Shown here piece after piece: positions 10,170 through 23,867 of a stretch of 64,000 bases of DNA; within the stretch, counting starts at the first letter, position 1, and each line of letters opens with the position of its first letter. Location: contig NC_088170.1 of the NCBI RefSeq assembly GCF_028769735.1, forward strand, positions 51,307,585 through 51,371,584. The letters are read 5' to 3'. The notes beneath the pieces are model-generated. The model did no database searches. It had not been told where the DNA came from and worked only from the letters and a program-made list of their open reading frames with translations. Both the position numbers and the translations under genes were made by a program. The DNA is from Zonotrichia leucophrys gambelii. Lineage: Eukaryota > Chordata > Aves > Passeriformes > Passerellidae.

Positions 10170-12926
10170 AGAAATAAAAATTATTTACAATTGCACTCTA
10201 ATGACTGTAATTTTCATACAAACTGCAACTTACAGACACAGTGTGCTGCACCTTGTAATAATATCTTTCCTGTTTTCCTGTCTAGAGGAAAAGTCTTGCT
10301 GCATATATTTTTAATCACTAGACAGAAAACCCTGGACTCTACTGGAAAGGTTAATACAGAAGTAAAACAGAAAAATCAATTTCTTCTGTTAAGATGGAGT
10401 TGATATATTTTCAACTGGCTCATCCACCAATACTTACATTCAACAAAATGTTACCACTGTGTGTTTCCTTATCCAACGGTATTTAATTCCACCAGGATAT
10501 CTGTACTAACCATTTAACTCACCAAATAGCTCTTATCCTGCTCATTTAGTCTTGAAGCCAAAATATCTCCATTATAACTGCAAGTAGCTGAACTCTTGAG
10601 TGCCAGATGGTTTACAAATTGGTCTCATCACAGAGTAAGGGATGTCATCACACTCACAATTTGTTAATATTGCAAATTCCTCTCTTCCTGTAAACTTAAT
10701 ATGCCAGAGTCCTCAAATTTAATCTCCAATTTAGCAATTGATATGTATTAAAACCAATAATATAATAAAAATTTAATAATTAGCAGAATATTAACATTTT
10801 TGCAATGTCAGCAAATATCCAACTTGAGAGTTAGTGGAGGGATCAGCTGGAAACAGAGGCTCAGTAAAAATCAGACAAGTTTTGCAAATACAATTTTAGA
10901 GCATATTAGGTGACTACTTCAAAGTAGCTTTGTTTCTCACCAACCACTGTAAACTTTTGTTTGCCATGTAGGAGCATTCAACTATTTATGCCAAATGAAC
11001 AAAAATAAATCACAGCCTACTCTATGCCATGAAAGTTCCTCCCTGAAAAAGATTTATAACTTTGTCTTCATGTTCTTGTACATTACAATTTCAGTAAATT
11101 ACTTGAGGGAATTTCAAGACTAATGCATGATAACAGCACACGTTTTATCTTTACGAAGCAGCTAAATGCAATTTTGTGTCATCATCTATTTTGACTGGGA
11201 AAACTTAACTGAGAAGACTAAAATAGTTAAAGAGTTTTCTGGCTTTAAAAGTTTATTCTAAAATTCTAAATGTATCTTAGGCTGCAAATGGCTTTCACAC
11301 AGATGGATAAATGATACACCTTCAGTACTTTTTCACATTTGAAAATGCAGGTGCAGCTATAAGTTCAGAACCTTCAATAATGGGGCCCAAATTTGTAATG
11401 ACAGTCGCATAAAAAATTGCTTGAAATTCATCAAAGATTTTTTTTTTATTACTTTTTAAAGAGAAACCATACTTACATAGGGATTAACTTCATCTTAACT
11501 TAAAGTGTAGCAAAAAAGTGATATAAAAATGTAGTAAAAGCTCTTACAATGAATCATAAAGTTTTGTAATTCAAGGCACTGCCTACTGGTGTCTTTGCAG
11601 GACAGTTGAATACTGATATATTCACCTATTTTTGACATCATGAATCTCCTTTACTGGATTTAGGTGTGTCTTCATTGTGGTTTTCAAAAATTATTGAGTA
11701 ACCATGGCCTACTGCTGCCACAGGTACCAAATACACAGAGGTGATCTGCTGACTAGAGCTCTGGCAATTTGAGAGCACATCCTCTCAGTAAAACCCAGGC
11801 TTTTGCATTGTTGCTACAGTTCAAAATTTGTTTTGCTGGGAGATATCATAGACCTCAATCCCAGCACAATTTTAAAGACAGCACATGCAAGGTACCTGTA
11901 CCACCCTGCTGGAAGGGTGCAGTCCAGAGTCCCTAATTATTCTGTATTATTCTGTGATAATATGGCCTATCAAATGTAATTGCAAGAGGTTTATTTTAAG
12001 ATTTCTTGAGCTGGATTAGAAATATACACATATTTTTCCTGTATTGATTAATGTATGTCCTCAGCCTAGATTTTCCAAAGTTGTTCAATGGTCTATACAA
12101 GTTTTACTTTATTTGTGGTTTGAACATGTGAATATATCAAAGCCAGATAATAAAAGACTTCCTGTGACATTTTGCAAAATCATTCAGATCACTTGCCTTT
12201 CTGATTTCAGATGAGTTGCACTGAACACAGGTCAGTCTCTTGGTGTATAATTTTCTGGTTACTGGCTTTTGTCATGTTCTTTCTCAGTCTTGTTACTTAT
12301 TTATTGATTGCCCCTTTCTCCAAGTGAGACTGAGGCCACAGAACTGATACTTTTTAGGAAGTAAAAGTCATTCCTTAATACTATTAAAGTCCCAAACCAA
12401 ACTGGTTTTTCATGCTTGCCCTGCTAAACAATTTTTCAACAGTTTTGAGAGTTTCTTTTTCCAATGAATAGGACTTTTCATTCTATTTTCTTCCTCTGCA
12501 TTATGCAGAATCTTTAACAAAGGTGAATAAAACCAGCATGCATTTTTTCTGTACTTCTGCAACACCACAGTGGTGGAGTGAATTTGTAACGATCTATAAG
12601 ATCATTACCCATCCCAGCATGAAAGGGAAGTTGTCTATTTTCTTTTGAGAAATTTTTGAGGAACTGATAGTACCAAACAAATTTCTAGTCTTTGTTCACT
12701 TGAGCTCAGACAGAAGGCCACATGCTTCTTCATGACAACAGGTTTTGCTAGTAATGGCCAAAGACAGAAACTGAGGAAGAAGATATGAGCTGGATACCTC
12801 CAAGTCCCCAGTAAACCTGGACAGAAAGCAAATTTCTTATTCTTAAAAAAATATTTTCAGAGTTGCAAAAGAAGTTGCACTGTGCTTACAGATGAAGTCA
12901 CAGCCTGTGGACAAGAAAAGATACTG

Positions 12927-12980
12927 GGTAATTGCCTGTACGGCAATGGTAATTGCCTGGAAACATACAGGGTAATTCCT
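12927..12980. repeat. Dispersed direct repeat ggtaattgcctg
   Basis: Exact copies lie at 12927-12938 and 12948-12959, with a shortened third copy (ggtaattcct) at 12971-12980. It may be a small local duplication. Confidence 0.75.
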
Positions 12981-15900
12981 TCTCTAGTGTAGCTATTACT
13001 TACACGACAGCACTGCAGACTGTATATTAGAACCAGCATCTTTAGAAATGAAGGATTATTGTTCCTGTATTCATGTCTTTCAGCACTTCTTTATCTGAAA
13101 AAATAAAATCCCTTATTTCTTTTATAGCACCTGATGTGTTCACTAAGGAAAATCTTTTGTTTAAATGTTCTGATATTTTCAAAGTTTAAAAAAAATCAAC
13201 CTAAATACCACAAAGTGAAAAAAATGTACCCTTGATGATGATTCACAGCTTCATTCCTGTGAAGTTATCTAAATGTGCATATGCACAGCACAAGGTATAT
13301 ATCTGAAGATGGGAAGATCATTTTCAATCAACGAAGAGATTTTTAAATTTGCAACTGAAGTTTTGTGTTTTCTCCTCTGGGTAAAAAGGGAAAACATCTC
13401 AAAGCAGATGAAGATGCTGACTATAAATATCAGAAATGCATCAAAGGAAGAAGGTTTGGGTAACGGCTTATAACAAATACTCTAGGGAAAAGGAATTATC
13501 TGTTTTCCTGTAATATTTGCCACCTAAGCAAAACAAGCACCAATTTTATCACACTGAAGGAAATAGTTTTCATCATATTAAAAACTTATGAACTGTTTTA
13601 TGGCACTGGTAAACAATCAAAGAGTAGTTTGAGCTTCTGTAAACTCATAGTTTCTCATTAAAAATGTAAATAAATAGCTTCCCTTAAAGTAAGGAAAGAA
13701 GATCAATGCTCATGCATAGTTGGTAAAGCAATATTTGCTTATGTAGACTAATGAAATTTTTTAAATGACAGTAAGAAAAGCTTATGTCAGTATGTAAGCA
13801 TCCATTGAAAATTTGCAGTATCTGTTACCTAACTTGATCAACACAACTCTTTTTGAAGAACCAAAATGACCACAAAAAAATCAAGTGCTGAGTAAAAGTG
13901 TTTATGATACCATGATTATATAGGCTTTTCTGTATTTCTCTTAAATAATCAATCTCCTGTCCTGTTTTAGAAATTTCTATGTAATTCATTTTATCCTTAT
14001 CTGGTGCTTGGACTCTGAATTTTCAGTGTTTATTAGTTAGGATTGCAATCACTTTGTGCTCATACATTGCCAAGTCTGAAATAACTGAAATCAGTAGGTA
14101 AAGAAAAATAAGGAAATGCCCAGAATTTTCTTTTCTTTTTTTTTTTTTCTCTAGTATGCAGTTAGAGATTATACACCCTTCTCTGTTTCCACTGAAAAGC
14201 TTATCTGTATTTCTGCTTGACTGTTTACATTTCTTCCTTTCTACCTCCTTTTGCTCTGTGAAGAGGAAGTTCACATTTGTACTTTCACGCTGGCATTTAC
14301 TTAAATTTTAGTTTCTCTCATTTCTGTCTTTCCCAGCTAGCACAATTTTTCTTCCCTTGCAGATCTTCCTCTCATGCCCCTTTAGTGAGGTTTCTTACAG
14401 ATACCTGTATTCAACACAGGCCCATGTACCCCTATCTCAGTGCCTTTCAAGTATTCTTTTCAGTCTTTATTCCAGAACTCCTCACAAAAGAGGTGGTAGG
14501 GAGAAAAAAAAAAGAGGAAGAGTACACAGGGACAAGTATGCACCATGAAAAATTATTGTCATTTCTTTTAAAGGGCTGCCTGAATTCCTTTACCTTTTGC
14601 AGTAAAATGATTAATTTAAGGCAAAGGAGAGAAATAAATATGAGATGGAAAAGTAGCAGATTTTCTTTAAAAAGCTCTGTGGAAATAACAAAGTGGGTAG
14701 TAGAGTACATGCTGGGTTTGATTACAAGTTCAAATTCTTGCTCATATTTCCATATTAGTGCTAAAATGATAAAGTCTTGTATGTAGGTATTTCATCCTAA
14801 CATCCCTGTAAAGCCTGCAAAGCTCTTAGCTCACTATGGTGTTTGAGGCAGATTGGCATTATGCTCTGTTCATTTTCAACCTGCAGCTGTGCTTAAGAGA
14901 TTGTGCCTGAGCTTTGGTTTGGTTTAGGCTTTTGCTTTTTTACTGCAGAGGCACCAGCAGAATAAATATACAGGTTAAACTTGTTAGAGGAGGAGGACAA
15001 AAGAGACATTGGAGGGATGCATTTTGTGAAATGGATATTGATTTGGTAATAACCTGTTTTAATTGCATGGTAGAAGGAAAATGAACACAATTATTGTTCT
15101 CTGGGTAAAGAAATGTCTTTTTTATGTTTAGAAACAATTCCTAACACAGAAAAAAAATTCTAAAATTTTATGAGGATCTCTTCAAGGGATTTAAATGCAA
15201 ATTAAACCTGAAGTATTCTACATATGTTTCATGCCACATAACAAAATCTACCATTAGAGAAAAATAAAATACACTAAAAAGAGCTGCTTCAGCCTTCAAA
15301 GCTAGTTAATCAGGTATCACAGCAGTGGAGATTAATCAAAGATTCCTTAATTGCTAGTTAACTGGACCTTTTTTGAAATATATTGTCTTCCTCAGTTGTA
15401 GCAAGCGGATTGAAAACAAAGACCACTGTGGTTTAACAGAATACAGATTTGTTAAATGAAGTTAAAGTGAGATGTTAAAAAAAAAAAATCTGTGGGCTGT
15501 GGTTTCAGTGGAAAGCAATCTACCTCACTTCTTTCTTTTCCCTTCTCTATCCTGAAAGTACACACCAGCAGGGTTGCTCTGTGGATACAGAATAGGGAAA
15601 CTGGTCTAAATTAAGGTTCTCCAGTGCTTCTTAAAAGCTGCGTTTCAACCAAAGACAACAATGCCAGCAAATATTAGCATGTGTTTCAGAACTAAACAGT
15701 GATTATAGCTCTGCAAATTAGAACTGACTCATGCAGTTTGGCCTTGGGTACCAGATAGCTGAGCAGAGCCTTTCCTCAGCAATTCTTTTGGATATGATGT
15801 GGTATCTTTTAGATAATGCTGTTTATTTTGGATTACAATGTGTTTTGAGAGAGCTGCTTCACTGCCTTTTTCCTTCCTCTGTTATGGGTTGTTGCTCACT

Positions 15901-16917
15901 GTGAAACTAGAAAGACAGAAACCCAAATTCAGAGGTGAAATATGGTTAAATTGCACATATAAATGCGCCTTTTTGTATTTTGGCCTTCCCCTAATACCTG
16001 GGGGCTGTGGGCTCAGCAAAGTATCCCAGGGGGTTGTGTGGCATAATTTATTTCCTCTTTTCCTATTTAATTAGCAAAAAGAGGCCTAATTTATAGTCAG
16101 TGTGGACTACTAATACAGCTCTATAATTCATGCAAAATGAACTTCTGCTACAATGGTTTCTCTGAAAGCTATCTTGCAATAATTGTTCAAATTGCTTTTG
16201 TGTAGGAGTAATGTGGAAATTTTAGCATTATGTTTTAATTGCTTTAATATAGGGAAGACAGCAAACCCGCAGTCAATTTCATATATTTTGTAACTCTTAC
16301 TATTAGTGTAATTTTTACGGTAGAGCTGCACACAAATGAATGTAACACATAGACCACATAGCAGTGATACATATCGCTTGGGTATCACTTTGAAGAACAT
16401 CTATTTCCTTCCCATTTAAGTGCTGTAGCCTGCTAAGTTTCCTTAAATATTTCTCACCCTAAACCCATTAAATTGTAAGATCTACAGTACTGGTTTTGCC
16501 TTTTAAAAAAACCCTCAAAACACTTTGTACTGAAAAGTAACGTCAATTGGTTTTCTTCCAAGTTTGCTAAATTCTTGAACTTTTTCAAGTTACACGTCTG
16601 GATCTCAGGCAAGTGCTGGAATGCAACCCACAGTTAAGATGTACAAAATTCATGCCTGTATTAAAATTTCCTACCCACTAACTAAGCAGCCCCATTACAG
16701 AATATGAATTTTACTGAGGAACTGGAAACTGAAGCAGCTTAATAATTTGAGAGCTTCAATTTCTTTCATGAGTGTGTGCCTGAGACTATGAAGGGTTTAT
16801 ACAAACTATGAATGTGGTAACAAGCTTTTCCAGACAACATCCATTTTATGCTGAAGAGCTAAAAATATGGGCATTGAAGTACTGTAAACAGAAACAAAAG
16901 GTTCTGGTTGGGGCTTC

Positions 16918-17830
16918 TGTTATGAACTGCCCCAAAGGCAAGGGCAGCTGAGGTTCTTGTTAATAGATCCCTTGGGGCAGATTAGAGTGAAACAACACTG
17001 AATGACCAGTGTTTGCAGATATGTGTGTCTGTAGCAGGTTTATTTCTTTTAAATTGGTTGCAATAGGAAGGAGTTATGTACTCATTTTGGTTATTATCTG
17101 TATAAATGCAACAATATGTTCAAAATGATGGTCACAATCTTTATCCCTTGCTGGAGGGGGAAGCCCATGATGCACAAAGTTCAATGGGTAAATTAAGCTC
17201 AGGTCCCTTCCCTGGGTGGGGGAGTTTTAAATTTTCTGGTGTAAGGCCCCAGAAATTAATCTGGGAGCACTTTGGGTTTTTTTCTGGTGCTTTATGAGCT
17301 GTTCTAAGACACACCAGTGTAGTTATGCCAGTTATGTCCCACCAGAAGGGACATGAATTTCCCCCTTTCAGGGCAAATTTCAGGCCTATTTGTGATCATG
17401 AACATCCCAATACCTTCCCCAGGATATGGGGGTGGGTGATTTTTTTCATGTGAGCCAGTTGTATAAGGGAGAACATTGGCATGTTACAAAGCACCATCCC
17501 ACCTATCAGGATCTGCTTCTTATTCTTAAGCCTTTTTCTTTATCTGGCTCAAAACAGCAGCTTGCTGCTAAACAGATGTTTGTTTGTTGTGGTCAACCTG
17601 TGGTGATGCTCAACCCCTCTGCACCTGGGCTATTCTCTGCAGATCAGATTTTTTGACACCACACACCCAAAAGCTCTCCTCCTCCCCTACTTGTGTTGGG
17701 TCGCAAACCCTGCCTCAGCAAAGCACCTGCTGCTCCTGCAGGGGGACATTGTTGAGTCACTGACCTTGAGCATTTCAGTCTCTCACTGTTTCTAATAGGG
17801 TTGTGCTGAGCGAAAAGATGGAAAAATATC
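16918..17830 (-). mobile_element. Endogenous retrovirus LTR, family A, copy 2
   Basis: This reverse-strand LTR is recognised by alignment to the reverse complement of 1-755 and by its own architecture. Its 3' terminus on the reverse strand is CA at 16919-16918 (forward strand begins tgttatgaac). An AATAAA polyadenylation signal lies at 17044-17039, about 120 bp before the terminus, and a TATA-like word on the reverse strand lies near 17468-17461. The block is visibly GC-richer than its surroundings. The outer (5') end is uncertain: the GC-richer block fades at 17785-17830, and I could not find a convincing target-site duplication. Part of the far end (about 17500-17830) has no counterpart in the truncated copy 1, so it could be internal retroviral leader rather than LTR. 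No gag, pol or env frame is visible. Confidence 0.78.
17039..17044 (-). terminator. Polyadenylation signal AATAAA of LTR copy 2
   Basis: The hexamer tttatt on the forward strand is AATAAA on the reverse. It lies about 120 bp before the LTR 3' terminus, the expected layout for signal plus U5. In copy 1 the matching position is mutated. Confidence 0.65.
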
Positions 17831-20800
17831 TTATTTGATTTTAGAGGTTTTGGTCCTTAAACAAAAAAAAATCAAGAATCTAGTTAGTAAACATTCACCC
17901 ATTAAGTTGTACAAAATTGTTGAAAGCAGGCATTAACTTTCTAGAATGAGCAGCACTGCACATAGACAGCTGGATCCAGTGAGTAGATGTCTGCTCTCAA
18001 TTTCTAAGGAGACCAAGAGAAATGTACAGCACTTTATGTTTTCCAGGAAGAAAGTGGCAGTATCTTGTGAACTCATACACATTTTCCTGGCTATACTCAA
18101 CTCAAATTAAAATGCAAAAATTAAGAAAACAAAGTAGCTATTAGAAATCTTTGTCAAAATGTCGTTCATTCAGAGTCTCCTATTTATCGTAAGTATCACT
18201 CTAGTTTAATGATGTTCAAAAGGAGTTTGAGAGTAAATTGTGCATGTCTCAAACACCCCTGAGACATTTTTAAAATCCTCATGAAGGCCACATTTTCTCG
18301 TCTCACTTTCTTATTCTTTGTTTCTAATCATAGTGACTAGTCCACAAGTAATCAATTGCCAATATGTGGACACCTCTTAGACACCTCCTAGAAAGCTAAT
18401 ATATATTACCAGAATTTTGCTTGTTTAAGCTTATTCATACTGCATAACAAAGTGAGAATTTTTGTGAAGACACTGGCATATTGGCTGGGGACATTTAATA
18501 TTTTCTGTAGAAGTAAAACAGAGCCCACCAGCTGATCTAATGCACTTTGCCTGATGGAAAAGGCATTTTCTGTCTATAATGAGAAAATACTAAAGTTATT
18601 TCAGAATGTAAGAATTCACCTTTAAATTTTTCATTTATGAGGGTTCAGAATAAATATGAAAATATTGGGAAAAATTGAAATGAAATAAAACAAATAATAA
18701 TATTAACAAATGAAATAAAATTAAATTAGAGGAAAGAGCCTTTAACAAGGAACAATAACAAGTGCCTGTGTCTTCTTTAATGAGTGTTTGATTACTTTAC
18801 TTTTAAACTAAGGATACAACAAATTTCCTTTTAGTTCAATTTTTAGCAAATCAGTATTTTAATGTGGAAGAATATTCCATTGTAGATTTCATGGATAACT
18901 GCAAAAAACTTTTATAGTTTTTGAAGAAAATCAGTTGCTGTATGGGGACAATCTAGCCCTCCTTTCTGGCAGTTCCAAAAAAAATTACATAAGAGAAAAT
19001 TTCTGGGTGGTTTTTGTCCCTGCCTTTGTGTTTATTGGTAAGAATAATTTTCTACTTTTTTTTTCTTTTTTCCCTATGGCTTCTACTCTTCTATAACTCA
19101 TCCTGAAGTTTTCAAGGGAGAAATTCTAGGAGGAAGATTAATATGTGGGTTGAGAAACGAAGTCAGAGCAGTAATTGATATCAGGCAAGCAGCTCAGGTC
19201 CTAAGATCACTGTACAGCTCACAATGAAATAATAAAAATATTCTTAGAACTTTAAGGAGATAAGTTTTTAGTGCTGTGATGCATGGAAGCAAGACAAGTA
19301 AGTGTAGAACTAAAAGGGACACGACAGCATTTTATTTAAGTTTTAGCATAATGGTGACTATGAAAGTAAAAAACTCAAATAAATCTACAGAATTTTCTTC
19401 ATGAGCTCTGAATCAAGTTCATTCTGCACTATAAAATTTCAGAATATCTTTTGATTTGAAAAATAAACTGTCATTTCATTGCATATAATGAAGAAGGGGA
19501 GACATAATGAAGAAAATAATATTATTTGCTTTTCACCCTGTTAATTTTGGAGAATTGCACTTTGAAATATGTTTCTGAAAATCCAGTGAAACTGGATCAT
19601 GTCCTTAATTTTCATTTCCAAATCCCTGACCCATGATTTCCAGAGCCGTAGGTTTTCCCCAGCTGTCAAACAGGGCTGTAAGTCTGGCATTTCCAGTAAT
19701 AAAGTCTGTGATCAGTAGAGTCTCTCACAGAGAGCTGAGGACAGCTGCACAGACAAGTCATCAAGCAGTGACAATGGTAAGACAGCAGTCTGTTGCTCCT
19801 GCTAGGCATGCACAGTACATATCTTGCCTGCTGGTCTATTACTTTCCCAATGACTCCTTATGTGCTTGCTTCCCATATTTTATTTGATAGAATCCTTTGA
19901 ATTCTCATGTTTGTTTTCATGGCAAGAACTTTATACCTTCTTCCCCTCCCCTCTTTTGTAGTCTGCTATGCAAGACTGCTAGCAGACATTTTTCTCCCTG
20001 TATTTTCTGACTCTAGTCATAATTTTCTAGAATCCTTAATCCAACTTACACTCAAATTCTTTTTCATCTGTTTGTCTTGAGTTTGGGAATCTGGATCACT
20101 TTATTGCAAAATTTTCTAGGTCTTCCTCCCATAAGTCATGCATGTTTTTCCTCTCCTTTTCCTAAGATCTCTCAATCTCCCAGACCGGGAACAAAGTCCT
20201 CATTTCTTCTGCTTCTTGTTATCCCCTTCCCTTTCAGGACCTGTCATGGGCTGTATGAGAACTTTGTTTCCTCTGTTCTAGTATTTTTTAGGCAGACAGT
20301 TATTTAGGATACCAGTGTCTTAAATTTCATTGAGACAATGATGGGCCATTAAAAAACTCTATGGTCTACTGGGAATTACAAATACCCCTGCTAGGATGCA
20401 AAATCCTTAGCAGCCATGTCCATTAATTTTTCATTTCTGATTTTTTTCTACAGTCCTTCAAAACTATCCATCACTTATTTTTGCATTGTTGTGGAATGCT
20501 CTTTCACTGATCATTAAACACCCTGCTCTGCTAAACATTGAAAATAATCTATTCTTTTCTGTTCTTCACCCTTTTCTTCACCCTGTTTTCTTTAAACTGA
20601 TGTTTTTCATTGCAACAATACTGGCTCAATAATCTTGAACAATGCAGATACAGTTTTCTACAATAAAATATTCATGCATTACATTGGTGTTAGTGTAAAT
20701 ACTCTGCCAACAAAGCAGCAGTCTGTACTTATTCTATTGAGCAGAATTTAAACTTCATTTAAGTAAAAGCAGTAACTTTATGTTCAGTTGCAGAATATTT

Positions 20801-21249
20801 CTTGAAAAGCTGTTATGCATTAGTGCTTTTGCTGTTTCTGGAGGTACAGAACCTCCACATTTCTCAGCCATGGAGTATCAGCAACCTCTATAACAGAGGG
20901 AATATTTTTGACAAGTAGGAAACACTGAGTGAGCTTGTTTGAATACTGGAAGTGTAGCACAGCTAGCCTGGGGTATCACAGCTCTCTGTTAAGGATATAT
21001 ACCTTACTTATCATCTGCTCATGCCTTTTCTCAATTTATACCATGTGAACAAAAGTTGCCTGTTTCATTAGAGTTCTCTGTGCTTTGGTTATGTATGTGA
21101 GGAATAATTGCAGTCATCCCCATTGCAATTCCATGCCACAATACTCCCATCCACAGTTTGGGGTCTTTTGCTTTTAATGCTCCAACCTGAGACTGAGATC
21201 AACCCTCACATTACTTTCTGTGTTCTCTTCCTTGATCACTGGCATAGAC
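17831..21249. other. Non-coding AT-rich unique DNA
   Basis: No gene or recognised repeat. About 18655-18735 is a very A-rich stretch with repeated gaaataaaa words. About 19900-20320 is pyrimidine-rich on the forward strand, which produces a few spurious hydrophobic frames. Confidence 0.65.
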
Positions 21250-21368
21250 ACCAGGCTGGATGGGGCTTTGAGCAATCTGGTCTACTGGAAGGGGTCTCTG
21301 CCCATGGCAGAGGGCTGGGACTAAATGGTCTTTATGGTCTATACCAGCGCAAAACATTCTGTGATTCT
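21250..21368 (+). mobile_element. CR1 LINE, short 3'-end fragment
   Basis: The block ccaggctggatggggctttg at 21251-21270, followed by agcaatctggtctactgga, cccatggcagagggctggga and a terminal attctgtgattct, is the CR1 3' end in forward orientation. It is truncated at the 5' side and carries point changes in the last third. Confidence 0.9.
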
Positions 21369-23834
21369 TTAATAAAGCATAATAAAAAAACCCACCACAT
21401 CAATGGACATGTTTTGACTACATAAGATTAAAGCCAAAACATAGTGAAATCTAATTTAAAAAACCCTTTCAAATTAATTCATTTTCCACCATGGTTCTTC
21501 TGTAATTAAAATTGCATTATAGTTGATAATCTGATTACTTTAGGGTTCTATTTTTCTCCAAGCATTGCTGCAAACTTCTACAGGCAATAAGATAATGGAG
21601 AACAAAAAGACACTCCTAAAGCACTTAAAAAAGCCCAAAACAAGCCATCTTGGCTATTAAAACGCCATTACCCAATATTCTGTCATTTAGAAATAGTATA
21701 AATCCCTGTTTCTTTCCATCAGAATAGGAGCTGTAAGCACTGGGTCTGATGGAAAAACAAGATGTGGGTGTTTTTGTGAGCTGTGTTCGTGGGAGTTACA
21801 AACTGAGTAGTTTTCTGATTTTTAGAACATTATTTTAAGGTTGAAAAGTTCACCCAACATATGCTTAACAACTTGAAATATAGCCATCACATTTTCTCAA
21901 ACTTTCTTGCTTTTACTACAGAAGCTTTAAAAGTATAAATGCTTCAAATCACTTCTTTTCCTTTTGCAAAATTCCTCATTCCTTCAACATGGGAGATGAA
22001 TTTACTTTCTGCCTCACAAATTTTCTCACATTTAAAAGGTTCCCATCTGTCACACATACATTTTTTCTGAAGATTAACTTCTTCCTTTTCTTTCTATCTT
22101 TCATATTCCTCTTTTGTCTTAAATGGGAAAATATTGAATTGTTTTCTTTTGAAAATCCTGCTTTAGCTATTCCTGCTGTTCTATTGCTGAATTATAGATA
22201 GTTTATGGATTTTTTTTCAGCATCACCATAGGCCATTATTTTGTTTCATCTCACATTGCTAAATAGAGATTTATTACTTTACTTACTAACTTCTCAAAAT
22301 GTTCTCACTTGTTGATATGCAGTATTTGGGTGGTAGGTCTCAAGGGACAATGCATATGCAGCATTCACTGGAAGGAGATATCACATTCAAAAGTAATTAA
22401 GTGCTCCTGAACAAAATTAACATATTTGATTTATATGGGTAATTGAGAAATACAGTTTAGAATGAAGTAATTTTTATGTATTTTTATTTGCCCTTCCAGA
22501 TTTTGAATTGTTGCCATTTTTAGACTAGAAATGTAATTGAGATATTGAGTATCTTAGTAACTACTAGTAATCCAGAACTTTAGGGGAACAGGATTATTTA
22601 CTCTACTTTAATGGACATAGTTGCTTATCTGTGTGAATACAAATTTCAATATTGTTTATGGATCCTCCATTTTCATGCGACCATTATATAGCTATGTGTT
22701 GAATGTTCTCAGCTTTGAGTAACAGATGGTCATTTTAAAATGAATAAAATAATTCTAAAGACAAGGGCTTTTTCTTTAAGCTTCATGCATTGAAAATGGT
22801 AAGAGGTTAAACTGTATGTTTTTTCAGTCTTAAGAATGACCTTTGTGCTATTATTTAATTTTTATGAGGTGTCATCTCATGAAACTTTTATTTGCTTAAG
22901 GCCTTACAGCAGTACTCACTAAAACTTTCCTATTTAAGGTAAAAATCTGGTATTCATCATCTGATACATGAATCTCTTTTTAAAAATGCTAGTAGGCAGT
23001 TTAGCTAGGAAAAAGCCCTTTAAAGATTTTGTGTACATTCTCATGAGGAATAATCTTGGACAATATTTTTTGAAATGATGCCACAGTAAGCCATGCAATT
23101 CAATAGTTTGTATACTTAAAACGTTATATGTTGATAACTTTTGCCTAAGGTTGTGAGATTTTGAATATGTTAACAAGACTCAGTTGTGAATCCCTGTCTA
23201 ATAATAATAGTCTTTGACATTTGTCGAGTCTTGTTCTACAATGCTTGCTATGTGTGCTAACATTACAGTGGAATTTTCATGATTCTTTAGTGTTGTGCAT
23301 CCTTGTTAGGTGACTGCAGATATATCAAGTTGGCAGCAACAGTGTCTTGAAATTCTTTACTTATTTAGAAAATGCCTATGACAATGTTTTTACTGGGCAG
23401 AAAAACTATTTATGCAAAGATCAAAATTCCAGTTTGATCTTTGTATGAATATTATTTGCTTCCATTTTACCAGGGAACATTTTAAATGCATTTTATTTCT
23501 AGTATCAGATTATTTTGATGGAAGCCTGACACTGATGCCTGAGATTTTGGACATAATTTCTATAAGGATGCTCAGAGATCATGCACAAGACAGATTCAGA
23601 CCTAGAGCTATGGTCTCTGTCACACAAATATTATAAGTTGCCCAGTCTGACTGTTTCAGGTAACAGTAATCTCATGAATCCAGACGGGAACAACATGCTA
23701 ATAGCTTTTGGCGCTGATCACTGTGACAGGTTTGCTACTTTTTGTATGAATGTCGTGAAACAACCTCAGGCTCTTATTATGACCCTTCTGCCTCTTTTGT
23801 AGCCACTTTTAATAGACTTTTAATGATGAGCTAC

Positions 23835-23867
23835 TTATGAGAGTTTTGAGAGTTATGAGAGTTTTGA
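23835..23867. repeat. Two-copy tandem repeat, period 18
   Basis: The 15-base word ttatgagagttttga occurs at 23835-23849 and again at 23853-23867. Confidence 0.9.

Larger units (their letters stand above)
9765..16917. other. Non-coding AT-rich unique DNA
   Basis: No gene, RNA gene or transposon family recognised. The longest frame (169 codons from 14277) is rich in Phe, Ser and Leu, has no recognisable domain, and overlaps an 87-codon frame on the other strand; I treat it as chance. Small items include an 18-bp palindrome at 10152-10169, a threefold ggtaatt repeat at 12927-12980, a 13-bp T tract near 14136 and a TAAT-rich patch at about 15300-15365. Confidence 0.65.

Noticed and set aside
14277..14786. 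169-codon forward open frame, the longest in the window
   Set aside because: Low-complexity Phe/Ser/Leu and Lys content, no domain or signal of selection, and an overlapping 87-codon frame on the reverse strand. I see no splice context or related sequence, so chance is the best explanation.
1..17830. The two family A LTRs as the ends of a single provirus
   Set aside because: They are in opposite orientation and no retroviral internal genes lie between them.
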